64,000 bases of DNA from assembly GCF_010500215.1 (NCBI RefSeq), contig NZ_JAAGOY010000004.1:992001-1056000 (forward strand). The letters run 5' to 3'. The stretch's first letter is position 1, and each line of letters opens with the position of its first letter. The notes under the pieces were generated by a model that worked only from the letters and a program-made list of their open reading frames with translations, was not told where the DNA came from and made no database searches. Shown here piece after piece: positions 42,201 through 50,877 of the stretch. This stretch comes from Aliiroseovarius sp. PrR006. Its GTDB lineage: Bacteria > Pseudomonadota > Alphaproteobacteria > Rhodobacterales > Rhodobacteraceae. A program made the position numbers and the translations under genes.

Positions 42201-44430
42201 CCCGCATTCGACAGATGGCCTTTTGAAGGCAACCGACAGCCTTGAGCGCGAAAACGAGAAGCTCAAGGTCATTGTCGACAAGCTGATGTCACGCGTGGAA
42301 CGGGCGACTGTAGACAGCGCGAAAGGGTACATGCATTTCGAGCGCGCAATTGCTCTGGAAGGCGAAGTCCAACAACGCACCAGTAAGCTTGAGGAAGCGC
42401 TGGACGTGCTTCACGCCACCAACGCACAGCTTGCTGCCGCTCAGCGCGAGGCCGAGAAAGCCCGACAAGATCTGTCGTCAGCGGTTGAGACAATTCAGGA
42501 AGGCTTTGCAATTTTCGACGCCAGCGAGACTCTGGTGATGAAGAACTCGCGATTTTCGACCATGTTTCCGGATATCGTTGGCGACATCAAGCGTGGCATG
42601 AGCTTTGAAAGCTACCTTCGTCTGACCGCGGGCAGCGCGTATATCGTGCGGCCTGGTGGTATGTCGGTTGAAGACTGGGTGAGCCGACGCATTGCGGTTC
42701 ACGAAAGCAACTCGGTGAACTTCACGCTCGAGCTTAAGGACGACCTTTGGCTGCAGATCAGCGAGCAGAACACACCGGATGGCGGCACAATTGTCCTGCA
42801 AACCGACATCACCGATCACACACGGCTGGAACGTGAAGAACGCACCAAAATTTTGGATCGGCAAGCCAAGATCGTCAAAGCGACGCTTGAACACATCGAG
42901 CAGGGCGTTTTGATTTTCGACGCGGATCGTAAGCTGATCGAGTGGAACGATGCCGCCATCGAAATTCTGAAAATCCATCGCAGGCTAGCGCGGGCTGGAA
43001 TGCGCTTGGCCCGGTTTGAAAGGCTTTTTGAACCCGGCGTGGTGTTTAACCCCGAAAGCCAGCCGCAAGTGGTGTTCGAGTGGGCGTCGACCCGCAAGAA
43101 CCGTGGAATCCTGCGTTGCGAACTGGAGGCCATGAATGGTTTTCAATATGATGTGGTTGGGCAGGAAATGGCTGATGGATCGTTCCTTGTGTCCTTCAAT
43201 GACGTCACAAAGCTGCGGCAGACCTACAAGGATCTTCATCAGGTCAATGAAACCCTTGAACAGCGTGTTGTCGAAAGAACGGATGAACTTCGAGCGGCCC
43301 GAGATTCTGCAGAACGGGCCAACGCATCGAAATCGCGGTTTGTTGCAGCGGCCAGCCATGACTTGTTGCAGCCAGTGAATGCCGCCAAGCTGTTCATCTC
43401 GTCCTTGGAGCACACAGATCTTGATCCCAAACAGGGGTCTATCGTCGGGCGGATCTCGCAAAGCTTTCACTCAGTCGAAACGATACTGGGCGCTCTTCTG
43501 GACATCTCGAAACTCGATTCCGGGCAGGCAACACTAAACATCTCAGAGTTTTCGTTGGCTCAGATTTTCGAGCGCCTTTTGGAAGAGTTTTCAGGTGCGG
43601 CCGCAGCGAAGGGTCTTGAGCTGTCCGTCGTACCCACATCGGTCCATGTGAAATCTGATCCCGTGTATCTTCGCCGTATTCTGCAAAACCTCGTATCAAA
43701 CGCGATCCGTTACACAAAGACTGGCCGCGTATTGGTTGGTGCGCGCCACCGTGGCAAAGGTATCGATGTGTATGTCATCGACACTGGCATCGGGATACCT
43801 GCTGAAGAGCAAGAGCTGGTCTTCAAGGAATTCCACAGATCCGACCCGAGCCAAGCAACCGAGTCTGCGATGGGGTTGGGGCTGGCAATTGTGGAACGCG
43901 CCTGCCTAATGTTGCAGCATGATCTGGAGCTGACCTCGGCTGTTGGTGTGGGCACGTCCATTCGCGTTTCGCTGCCGATTGCAGAACAGCCAGAACTGGC
44001 CGTCGAAACAGTGCAGCCCAGCCGGGATATCCCCTTGTCGCTAAAGAACGCGCTGATCATGGTGATTGAAAACGATCCAACAGTGCAGGACGCGATGGAA
44101 CGGGTGCTTGAGGATTGGGGCGCCGCACCATTGATCGCTGCCTCACAACATGAGGCCGAAGCACAGATTGAAGAACTCGGTCTTCTGCCGGATGTTCTTC
44201 TTGTCGATTACCATCTGGATGACAACAAGAACGGGCTTGATCTGATTGGAAATCTGCGGGGCAATCACGGACCGCTGTTGTGTGTATTGCTGACTGCGAA
44301 CAGATCGCCCGAACTGGCGCGCGATGCGCTGCAGCAGGGGGTTTTCCTGCGCTATAAACCGCTTGATGTCGAAGACTTGCAAGATCTTGTCGGAGGCCTT
44401 TTGGCAAGCCGTCCGCATGCTCAGACCTGA
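42193..44430 (+). CDS. Hybrid sensor histidine kinase (NahK/ErcS'-like)
   Basis: 745 aa with no membrane segment. An N-terminal coiled coil (about 15-100) is followed by PAS 1 (about 100-210), PAS 2 (about 230-345), a short coiled coil, HisKA with phospho-acceptor H389 (ASHDLLQPVNAAKL) and an ATPase domain (NLVSNAIRYT; DTGIGIPAEEQ; GLGLAIVERA). A C-terminal receiver domain carries D672 (LLVDYHLDDN). It is the order known for NahK/ErcS'. It is likely a cytoplasmic kinase controlled by the FIST protein and passing phosphate to the LuxR-type regulator two genes upstream. Confidence 0.88.
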   Translation: MSDPHSTDGLLKATDSLERENEKLKVIVDKLMSRVERATVDSAKGYMHFERAIALEGEVQQRTSKLEEALDVLHATNAQLAAAQREAEKARQDLSSAVETIQEGFAIFDASETLVMKNSRFSTMFPDIVGDIKRGMSFESYLRLTAGSAYIVRPGGMSVEDWVSRRIAVHESNSVNFTLELKDDLWLQISEQNTPDGGTIVLQTDITDHTRLEREERTKILDRQAKIVKATLEHIEQGVLIFDADRKLIEWNDAAIEILKIHRRLARAGMRLARFERLFEPGVVFNPESQPQVVFEWASTRKNRGILRCELEAMNGFQYDVVGQEMADGSFLVSFNDVTKLRQTYKDLHQVNETLEQRVVERTDELRAARDSAERANASKSRFVAAASHDLLQPVNAAKLFISSLEHTDLDPKQGSIVGRISQSFHSVETILGALLDISKLDSGQATLNISEFSLAQIFERLLEEFSGAAAAKGLELSVVPTSVHVKSDPVYLRRILQNLVSNAIRYTKTGRVLVGARHRGKGIDVYVIDTGIGIPAEEQELVFKEFHRSDPSQATESAMGLGLAIVERACLMLQHDLELTSAVGVGTSIRVSLPIAEQPELAVETVQPSRDIPLSLKNALIMVIENDPTVQDAMERVLEDWGAAPLIAASQHEAEAQIEELGLLPDVLLVDYHLDDNKNGLDLIGNLRGNHGPLLCVLLTANRSPELARDALQQGVFLRYKPLDVEDLQDLVGGLLASRPHAQT

Positions 44431-44463
44431 GCATCCACCTCTAACCGGATGAAAGAAAAAAAA

Positions 44464-44483
44464 CCCGCCTCTGGTGAGGCGGG
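44464..44483. terminator. Bidirectional terminator between kinase and aldehyde dehydrogenase
   Basis: CCCGCCTC (44464-44471), a TGGT loop and GAGGCGGG (44476-44483) form a perfect stem. Read on the minus strand it is followed by a run of nine T (plus-strand A-run 44455-44463), a classic rho-independent terminator for the aldehyde dehydrogenase gene; plus-strand reading gives CTTTC. Confidence 0.88.
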
Positions 44484-44532
44484 CTTTCAGGTTATTGTGG
44501 CGCATCAGGGTTTGCCACAGGGGGAGTCAATC

Positions 44533-46053
44533 CTAGAAGAAGCCCAGCTTGTTGGGGTTGTAGCTCATCAAGACGTTTTTGGTCTGCTGGTAGTGGTCCA
44601 GCATCATCTTGTGAGTTTCGCGCCCGATGCCCGACTGCTTGTAGCCACCGAAGGCAGCATGTGCGGGATAAGCGTGGTAGTTGTTCACCCAGACGCGACC
44701 AGCTTCGATCGCGCGGCCAAAGCGGTAGCAGCGGTTTGCGTCACGCGACCAAACACCGGCACCCAGACCGTACATCGTGTCGTTGGCGATCTGCAGCGCT
44801 TCTTCTTCGTCCTTGAAGGTCGTAACCGACACAACCGGGCCAAAGATCTCTTCCTGGAAGACGCGCATCTTGTTGTGGCCTTTCAGGATGGTTGGCTGGA
44901 TGTAGAAACCACCCGAGATGTCCCCGTTGAAACGGGCCGCATCGCCACCGACCAGAACTTCGGCGCCTTCTTCGCGGCCGATGGTCAGGTAAGACATGAT
45001 CTTGTCCTGCTGTTCTTGGCTGGCCTGAGCCCCGACCATGGTGTCACCCAGACGCGGGTCGCCTTGTTTGATCGCTTTTACGCGCTCGATACAGCGGGCC
45101 ATGAACTCTTCATAAATGTCTTCCTGAACCAGCGCACGCGACGGGCAGGTGCAGACCTCGCCTTGGTTAAAGGCAAACAGAACGAAGCCTTCGACGGCCT
45201 TGTCAAGGAATGCATCATCTTCGGCCATGACGTCCGAGAAGAAGATGTTGGGCGATTTGCCACCCAGCTCCAGCGTGACCGGGATCAGGTTTTCCGTTGC
45301 GGCTTGCATGATCAGACGGCCGGTTTCGGTCGACCCGGTGAAGGCGATCTTGGCGATGCGGTTGGAACGTGCCAGCGGTGCGCCAACTTCGGCACCATAG
45401 CCGTTGACGATGTTCAGAACGCCATCCGGCAGCAGGTCGGCGATGATTTCCATCAGCACCATGATTGCAGCGGGGGTCTGTTCAGCAGGCTTCAGAACGA
45501 TACAGTTACCAGCGGCCAGAGCAGGCGCCAGTTTCCATGCAGCCATCAAGATCGAGAAGTTCCACGGGATGATCTGACCCACGACGCCCAGAGGCTCGTG
45601 GTAGTGATACGCAACCGTGTCCGCATCGATCTCGGACATGGTGCCTTCCTGGCTGCGCAGAACGCCTGCGAAGTAACGGAAGTGGTCGACCGAAAGCGGA
45701 ATGTCAGCCGCGGTGGTTTCACGGATCGGCTTACCGTTGTCCCAAGTCTCGGCGGTCGCGATCGTTTCCAGGTTCTCTTCAATCCGGTCAGCAATCTTCA
45801 GCAGGATGTTCGAACGCTCGGTCGCCGAAGTACGTCCCCAAGCTTCTTTCGCAGCATGAGCTGCGTCCAGCGCAAGTTCAACATCAGCAGCATCCGAGCG
45901 GGCCACTTCGCACACGGCAGCGCCGGTGATCGGGGTCACATTGTCAAAGTATTTGCCATTGACCGGTGCAACAAATTTGCCGCCGATAAAGTTGTCGTAG
46001 CGACTTTTGAAGGGCGAGGCAAAAGTGCCTGCCTCTTGAGTCATCTCATTCAT
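44533..46053 (-). CDS. exaC: NAD-dependent aldehyde dehydrogenase (ExaC/acetaldehyde type)
   Basis: 506 aa. The catalytic cysteine lies in [11 protein letters not shown], the general-base glutamate in [12 protein letters not shown], and cofactor-site [10 protein letters not shown] is present. The GEVCTCPSR wording and length are those of the acetaldehyde dehydrogenases paired with quinoprotein ethanol oxidation. The start at 46053 has GGGAGGAGA upstream; the frame is open to 46125. It is monocistronic, with a strong terminator. It takes the aldehyde made by ExaA to the acid in the cytoplasm. Confidence 0.9.
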   Translation of the reverse strand: MNEMTQEAGTFASPFKSRYDNFIGGKFVAPVNGKYFDNVTPITGAAVCEVARSDAADVELALDAAHAAKEAWGRTSATERSNILLKIADRIEENLETIATAETWDNGKPIRETTAADIPLSVDHFRYFAGVLRSQEGTMSEIDADTVAYHYHEPLGVVGQIIPWNFSILMAAWKLAPALAAGNCIVLKPAEQTPAAIMVLMEIIADLLPDGVLNIVNGYGAEVGAPLARSNRIAKIAFTGSTETGRLIMQAATENLIPVTLELGGKSPNIFFSDVMAEDDAFLDKAVEGFVLFAFNQGEVCTCPSRALVQEDIYEEFMARCIERVKAIKQGDPRLGDTMVGAQASQEQQDKIMSYLTIGREEGAEVLVGGDAARFNGDISGGFYIQPTILKGHNKMRVFQEEIFGPVVSVTTFKDEEEALQIANDTMYGLGAGVWSRDANRCYRFGRAIEAGRVWVNNYHAYPAHAAFGGYKQSGIGRETHKMMLDHYQQTKNVLMSYNPNKLGFF

Positions 46054-46127
46054 AACGTCTCCTCCCAAGATTGGTGAATGAAGTTCAGATGGCGAAATCA
46101 TGGACCCCGGAAGGTGTTTCGACACCC

Positions 46128-46141
46128 CCGACTTTGGTCGG
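46128..46141. promoter_or_regulatory. GAC-N4-GTC inverted repeat, site B
   Basis: CCGAC-TTTG-GTCGG is a perfect 5-bp inverted repeat in the divergent region between the aldehyde dehydrogenase and the Sel1-type gene, about 80 and 100 bp from the two starts. It shares its core with sites A, C and D. Confidence 0.45.
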
Positions 46142-46235
46142 ACATCCCGCCAGTGGATTGGAAACGGCGGACGAGGTAGTCTGTCACAAGCTTTCGGCCG
46201 TTTTGTTGAGGCCGCAGATTATCAGAGAGGTTCCG

Positions 46236-46805
46236 ATGACCCTGAAGAGATCGATACAAATAAGCTTGGCCGTATTGTTTTCCGCCGGGGCCGCCTGTGC
46301 CGAAAGTCGAGAAATGACATCGGATGAATTTGGCACCCATAACCCCGAAGAGCTGACCCTTCATGGTGCATTGGAACGGCTCGAACACGGAGAGTCTCAT
46401 CCCATGGAATACGCCATGGGGTATTTCGCAGCAAAAGCCGGACTACATGACGAGGCAAGGAAACTGTTCGAAGGCGCCGTGGATGAATACGCAAGCCCGC
46501 AGGGTATGACATGGCTGTCGTGGATGGCTGACAATGGTCTGGCGGGGCCGGAAGACCCAGAGGCCGCCGCCGAATGGGATCGCAAAGCTGCCGAGGCCGG
46601 CAGCGAAGTTGGCATGTTCAATCACGGTCTGAACCTACTTCGCGGACGTGGTGTCGCCCGCAACGAGGACGAAGGGCGCCGCATGATCGAATCCGCCGCC
46701 GCCATGGGCCAGCCCCGCGCGCAACATCTGATCGACAATGACTATGATCTGGAAAGCGTCACGCCGGATGCGGACAGCTGGAAATACAACCCGCTCGCTT
46801 TCTAG
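46236..46805 (+). CDS. Secreted Sel1/TPR-repeat protein
   Basis: 189 aa. A signal peptide ends GAACA-ESREM. The body consists of helical repeats of the Sel1 kind (AMGYFAAKAGLHDEARKLF, DPEAAAEWDRKAAEAGSEVG, NEDEGRRMIESAAAMGQPRA). I chose the ATG at 46236 because AGAGAGG lies upstream and the signal peptide begins there; the open frame continues upstream to 46071 across the promoter. Likely a periplasmic protein-interaction factor. Its position in the alcohol locus and the shared promoter motif suggest co-regulation; function unknown. Confidence 0.78.
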   Translation: MTLKRSIQISLAVLFSAGAACAESREMTSDEFGTHNPEELTLHGALERLEHGESHPMEYAMGYFAAKAGLHDEARKLFEGAVDEYASPQGMTWLSWMADNGLAGPEDPEAAAEWDRKAAEAGSEVGMFNHGLNLLRGRGVARNEDEGRRMIESAAAMGQPRAQHLIDNDYDLESVTPDADSWKYNPLAF

Positions 46806-46840
46806 CTAAGATCAGCGGACATCAACACAGGATCGCCAGC

Positions 46841-47458
46841 ATGGAAAACTACGCAGACCTGATGTTTCGCGGGCAAGTTGCCGAGATCCAAAAGGCCGAA
46901 GGGTGCCACGGCATCCACAAGGCCAATTATCAGCGGCGCACGCAGGCAGCGCTAAGCGACGTTGACATCGCCTTCATCCAAACGCGTCAAAGCTTCTATA
47001 TCGCAAGTGTGAACTCAGACGGTTGGCCTTACATCCAGCATCGGGGCGGTCCGGTGGGTTTTCTGAAAGTGATTGGCCCAACCCGCGTGGCCTGTCTTGA
47101 TTATGTCGGCAATCGACAGTTCATCACCATGGGGCATGTTGCCGAGGATCCGCGTGTTTCGTTGTTCTTGATGGACTACATGCGTCGTGGGCGCATGAAA
47201 TTGCAGGGGCACGCCACACTGGTACGGCTTGCTGATGCTGATCCGGCAGTTCTGGAGCAGTTTCAAACCGAAGGAACGCCTGCTGAACGGTTGTTGATCG
47301 TCGACGTGGTCGCGATGGACTGGAACTGTCCGAAGTACATCCCTACCTTTGTGCCCGTCGATGTTGCGAATGCTGCAACCGAAACCTATGCAGCCGACCT
47401 TCAGGCAGAGAACGACGCATTGAAAGCTGAACTGGCGGCCCTAAAGGCAAGCCGCTAA
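46841..47458 (+). CDS. FMN-binding split-barrel (pyridoxamine oxidase-like) protein
   Basis: 205 aa. The pyridoxamine 5'-phosphate oxidase-like beta-barrel spans about 25-165 (IQTRQSFYIASVNSDGWPYI, HRGGPVGFLKVIG, DYVGNRQFITMGH). A C-terminal helix (DLQAENDALKAELAALK) may dimerise as a coiled coil. It lacks enough PdxH hallmarks to be the vitamin B6 enzyme; a general flavin- or heme-binding reductase is more likely. It starts 35 bp after the Sel1-type gene, probably on the same transcript. Confidence 0.75.
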   Translation: MENYADLMFRGQVAEIQKAEGCHGIHKANYQRRTQAALSDVDIAFIQTRQSFYIASVNSDGWPYIQHRGGPVGFLKVIGPTRVACLDYVGNRQFITMGHVAEDPRVSLFLMDYMRRGRMKLQGHATLVRLADADPAVLEQFQTEGTPAERLLIVDVVAMDWNCPKYIPTFVPVDVANAATETYAADLQAENDALKAELAALKASR

Positions 47459-47489
47459 TAACCTAGATCCACACTCAGAGCACAGCGCA

Positions 47490-47509
47490 TCTACGACTAA
47501 AGTCGTAGA
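47490..47509. promoter_or_regulatory. GAC-N4-GTC inverted repeat, site C (perfect)
   Basis: The sequence CTACGAC-TAAA-GTCGTAG (with an outer T-A pair, eight paired positions) is a perfect inverted repeat 80-100 bp before the cytochrome c start. It is the strongest member of the motif set and could alternatively be a hairpin ending the previous transcript. Confidence 0.5.
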
Positions 47510-47591
47510 GAGATAGCCTTGTTTTGTTGACCTGCGTCAAACGGACTGCGGGTGCAGCATTCTAGGGTTGGGCATCAAATCGGAGGTTCCA

Positions 47592-48008
47592 ATGAAACAT
47601 CTCGCCCACACTTTCAGCGCCCTTTGCCTTGCTGTCTGCGCTTCCCCCGCCTTGGCTGAAACCACTTTTGAAAAGATCAAAGTTGAAGCTGGTGAAAAGC
47701 TGTACAACTCCGAATGCCGCAAGTGTCATGCCGCGGATGCTTCCGGCCCCAGCTATGGCCCGCCGCTAGAAAATATCGTCGGACGCGGCGCTGGTATGGT
47801 CCAAGACTATGATTATTCGACCAGCCTTGAGGCCTCGGGCATTGTCTGGACACCCGCCGCTTTGCGCGCGTGGATGGAAGACAATGACGGCTTCATGCCT
47901 GGCACCAAGATGCGCCATGTCGGCATCGAAGACCGCACGGTTCAGGATTTCATCATTGCCTATCTGTCGAGCATCACAACTCAGGACAACTCGGCGATTT
48001 CCGAATGA
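47592..48008 (+). CDS. Periplasmic c-type cytochrome
   Basis: 138 aa. A signal peptide ends ASPALA-ETTFE. One heme c site C42-x-x-C45-H46 (ECRKCHAAD) and a likely methionine ligand in GFMPGTKM give a class I cytochrome of the c-550/c-552 size. CGGAGG precedes the ATG at 47592. It could relay electrons from PedF or ExaA to the oxidase. Monocistronic, with motif site C upstream. Confidence 0.85.
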   Translation: MKHLAHTFSALCLAVCASPALAETTFEKIKVEAGEKLYNSECRKCHAADASGPSYGPPLENIVGRGAGMVQDYDYSTSLEASGIVWTPAALRAWMEDNDGFMPGTKMRHVGIEDRTVQDFIIAYLSSITTQDNSAISE

Positions 48009-48026
48009 TCTTTTGGCGCCAACGCC

Positions 48027-48044
48027 TTTAGACTTTAGTCTCAT
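48027..48044. promoter_or_regulatory. GAC-N4-GTC inverted repeat, site D
   Basis: AGAC-TTTA-GTCT (48030-48041 gives the perfect palindrome AGACTTTAGTCT apart from its TT centre) lies about 60 bp before the DUF779 gene. It shares the ten bases GACTTTAGTC with the reverse complement of site C. Confidence 0.5.
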
Positions 48045-48097
48045 ACTGCCAACTGCTCTTTCCAACTACGCTGACTCCATAAACAAGGAGCCATGCG

Positions 48098-48445
48098 ATG
48101 GTGGACGAAGTGGAAAAAGTAGTCGTAACTGAAGCCGCGTTGGCGTTGCTTGAAGAAATTCGGGCCGAACACGGTGACGTTGTGTTCAAGATCTCAGCCG
48201 GGTGCTGTGATGGCACCGGGCCCATGTGTTTCCGCGAAGCCGACGTCATGATTGGGTCAAATGACATCAAACTGGGCGATGCGGACAATGCCGGTATCTG
48301 GGCAGCCCCATCCATCGCGGAACTCTGGAAGAATTCTCAAATGATCCTTGATGCAGGGCCTGGTACCGGCGCCGGTTTCAGCTTGGACAATGGTCGGACA
48401 ACCCATTTTTTAACGCGCTCGCGCATCCTGTCTGTCGATGAATAA
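48098..48445 (+). CDS. DUF779-family protein
   Basis: 115 aa, matching the DUF779 family (VVFKISAGCCDGTGPMCF; PGTGAGFSLDNGRTTHFLTR). The family is known as a neighbour of aldehyde dehydrogenases, and here too it is in the alcohol/aldehyde locus. The three cysteines (two adjacent plus one) could bind metal. Function unknown. Its own promoter carries motif site D. AAGGAG precedes the ATG. Confidence 0.83.
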   Translation: MVDEVEKVVVTEAALALLEEIRAEHGDVVFKISAGCCDGTGPMCFREADVMIGSNDIKLGDADNAGIWAAPSIAELWKNSQMILDAGPGTGAGFSLDNGRTTHFLTRSRILSVDE

Positions 48446-48488
48446 AGTGCCTTTATGATGCTCTGTTTTCCACAACAGGCCTAAGCGA

Positions 48489-49306
48489 TCTGCGGTCAGA
48501 CTCATTCTAACCAGTCTCAGCCAGGCCAGTCACACTGCCCCTTATACCGCGCAGAGACCACGCCACTCGGCAAGAGCGGCGGTTCGGTTGAGCTTGAAAT
48601 GTTCACGTTTCGATAGGCTCCGCTCGTGATTAAAGTGGTTGAAAACCAAGGCGTGGGCGGCAACGAATTTCTGCAAACTTCGCATTCGTCGAAATCGTGA
48701 CATCGCTCGTTCTCGTCGTCGGAATGGAAGGTGTGAGTTTTCAATCCGGTTGTTCAAATAGCGACCGGTCGCTTGCTTCTCGGCGTTTCCAATCTCCCGC
48801 ATTGCAGCTCCTTAGGATCTGAGTTGATCTGTAACGATAAGTTCAGGTTGGCCATACCGTTTCATCGCTTTCTTTAAGAATTTAAGGGCTGCGCGCTTAT
48901 TCCGTCGCTTCGTGACGTAGCTTTCCAGCACTTCACCTTCATGATCAATCGCTCGCCACAAGTAGTGCCGCTCGCCGTTGATCTTCACGAACACCTCGTC
49001 CAGGTGCCACTGCCATCGTGAAAAAGTACGGAGCTGTTGAACCCGTTTTCTTCAGATCTCAGAAGCGAACAATGGACCGAACCGGTTCCACCAATATCTC
49101 ACGGTTTCGTGGCTAATATCGATGCCACGTTCGTGCAGCAGGTCCTCCACATTCCGCAGCGAAAGTGGAAACCGAACATATAGCATCACCGCAAGGCGGA
49201 TGATCTCGGGGCTGGTTTTGTAATAGCGAAATGGGGAACGTTTAGGCATGGCAGGACGCTAATTCAGCACCCCGCCCGTCTCAAGCGTGTTTGCTCTGAC
49301 ACTGCC
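48489..49306 (-). mobile_element. IS6-family insertion sequence, copy 1 (818 bp, degenerate)
   Basis: Ends were set by imperfect terminal repeats, TCTGCGGTCAGA (48489-48500) and TCTGACACTGCC (49295-49306). Copy 2 at 50029 has exactly the same length. Flanking octamers differ (CTAAGCGA and CAACAAAA), so no target duplication is seen. It carries one transposase frame interrupted by stops. Confidence 0.82.
48542..49249 (-). pseudogene. IS6-family transposase, broken, copy 1
   Basis: The frame would give 235 aa, starting MPKRSPFRYYKTSPEIIRL with the zinc-finger/HTH region, then the DDE core (WHLDEVFVKINGERHYLWRA; LIVTDQLRS; NRIENSHLPFRRRERAM). Two in-frame stops break it: TGA at 49052-49054, after FASEI, and TAA at 48812-48814, replacing the tyrosine of SYGAA. 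There is no frameshift. The first stop is shared with copy 2. Confidence 0.85.
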
Positions 49307-49403
49307 CAACAAAAGCTGATCCGTCACCCAAATCTGCATAAGATCGTAGTGGCACGGATCGAACAAGGCTGAACGCGTTCCTGTACGCAAAAACAGCCCG
49401 CTA

Positions 49404-49419
49404 TGTGATCCGCGTCACA
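49404..49419. promoter_or_regulatory. CRP/FNR-family type palindrome
   Basis: TGTGA-TCCGCG-TCACA is an exact match to the Crp-type consensus TGTGA-N6-TCACA. It lies about 85 bp upstream of the PACE-family efflux gene. Which Crp/Fnr-family protein would bind is unknown. Confidence 0.45.
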
Positions 49420-49501
49420 GGTTTCCAGACAATCATGGCCTAAAAAACTTAGGGGAGCACGATGCTCAGCCCTATCGTACTCGTTTCCAGAGGGTGATCA
49501 G

Positions 49502-49945
49502 ATGGCTTTGAGATCAATGAAAGAACGTATCATCCAGACAATAAGTTTCGAACTGGGTGGTCTGATAATTGCAGCGCCGCTATACGCGTTATTCTTCAGC
49601 ACCTCGTCGGGACATTCATTCTTTCTGCTGGTGTGTATTTCCGCGGTGGTGCTGACCTGGGCACCCGTGCACAATACGCTTTTTGACAAATTCGATCTCT
49701 ACGCATTTCGCCGAATGGCCAGCGCCCGACCGCACAGGTGGCGGGTGCTCCACGCGGTCTCGCTGGAAATATCGTCAATTGCCTTGACCTTTCCCGTTGT
49801 CATGCTGATCAGCGAGCAAGGGGCCTGGGGCGCCCTAGCTGTCAATATCTGGCTCACGCTTTTCTATGCTGTGTATGGCTATCTATTTCACCTTACCTTC
49901 GACATGGTGCGCCCGGTGCAATCGAGCACGTTACTTTCCGAGTAA
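49502..49945 (+). CDS. PACE-family efflux transporter
   Basis: 147 aa with four transmembrane helices (about 18-34, 38-58, 82-104, 109-130). It matches the duplicated bacterial-transmembrane-pair domain of the proteobacterial antimicrobial compound efflux family; KERIIQTISFELGGLIIAAP is the hallmark N-terminus. These proteins export biocides such as chlorhexidine or acriflavine, and natural substrates such as polyamines are suspected. AGAGGG precedes the ATG at 49502; MKERI at 49517 is another possible start. It is flanked by two IS copies, so it may have arrived or be movable as a unit. Confidence 0.85.
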   Translation: MALRSMKERIIQTISFELGGLIIAAPLYALFFSTSSGHSFFLLVCISAVVLTWAPVHNTLFDKFDLYAFRRMASARPHRWRVLHAVSLEISSIALTFPVVMLISEQGAWGALAVNIWLTLFYAVYGYLFHLTFDMVRPVQSSTLLSE

Positions 49946-50028
49946 CCACTACGCTGCTACCGGCTGCATCTCGCAACCGTCCGCGTCAGGCGTTTTTCTG
50001 CGAATGATCGGTGATCGCGGCACATGGG

Positions 50029-50846
50029 TGTGCTGTCAGACAAATTCTAACCAGTCTCAGCCAGGCCCGTCACACTGCCCTTTATGCCGCGCAGAGACCA
50101 CGTCACTCGGCAAGAGCGGCGGTTCGGTTGAGCTCGAACTGGTCTCTGTTTGAAAGGCTGCGATCCTGATTGATGTGGTTGAAAACAGAGGCATGGACAG
50201 AGACGAATTTCTGTAAACTTCGCATTCGTCGAAAACGTGACATGGCCCTTCCTTGTCGTCGAAATGGGAGATGTGAGTTCTCAATCCGGTTGTTCAAATA
50301 ACGGCCAGATGTCTGCTTTTCTGCATTCCCCATCTCCCGTATTGCTGCCCCGTAGGACCTCAGGCGACCAGTAACAACCAACTCAGGCTGGCCATACCGT
50401 TTCATCGTTTCCCTCAAGAACTTAAGGGCTGCGCGCTTGTTTCAGCGCTTCGTGACGTAGCTTTCCAACACCTCCCCTTCGTGATCAATTGCTCGCCACA
50501 AGTAATGTCGCTCGCCGTTGATCTTCACGAAGATCTCATCCAGATGCCATTGCCAACGTGAAAACAATCGTAGTTGCTGAACCCGTTTTCTTCAGATCTC
50601 AGAAGCGAACAATGGACCAAACCGGTTCCACCAATAGCGCACTGTTTCGTGGCTCACTTCGACCCCGCGCTCATGCAAAAGGTCTTCTACATTTCGAAGC
50701 GAAAGTGGAAACCGGACATACATCATCACCGCAAGGCGGATAATCTCGGGGCTGGTTTTGAAATAGCGAAAGGGAGAGAGATTAGACATGGCGGGACGCT
50801 AATTCAGCGCCCTGCCCGTCTCAAGCTGGCTTCTTCTGACACTGCC
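50029..50846 (-). mobile_element. IS6-family insertion sequence, copy 2 (818 bp, degenerate)
   Basis: Ends are TGTGCTGTCAGA (50029-50040) and TCTGACACTGCC (50835-50846). Same orientation and length as copy 1. Flanks CACATGGG and TTTCTATG do not match, so no target duplication remains. The right end lies 31 bp from the stop of the iron-type dehydrogenase gene. Confidence 0.82.
50082..50789 (-). pseudogene. IS6-family transposase, broken, copy 2
   Basis: The frame would give 235 aa, starting MSNLSPFRYFKTSPEIIRL. Three in-frame TGA codons break it: 50592-50594 (arginine after SEI), 50442-50444 (arginine in VTKR-NKR) and 50103-50105 (tryptophan after ALAE). All fit simple point changes of CGA or TGG. 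Confidence 0.85.
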
Positions 50847-50877
50847 TTTCTATGGGAAGGCGTCACGAGTTTCGCTC

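Noticed and set aside
44449-46077. A 542-codon open frame on the plus strand
   Set aside because: It mirrors the aldehyde dehydrogenase and crosses its terminator; no recognisable protein.
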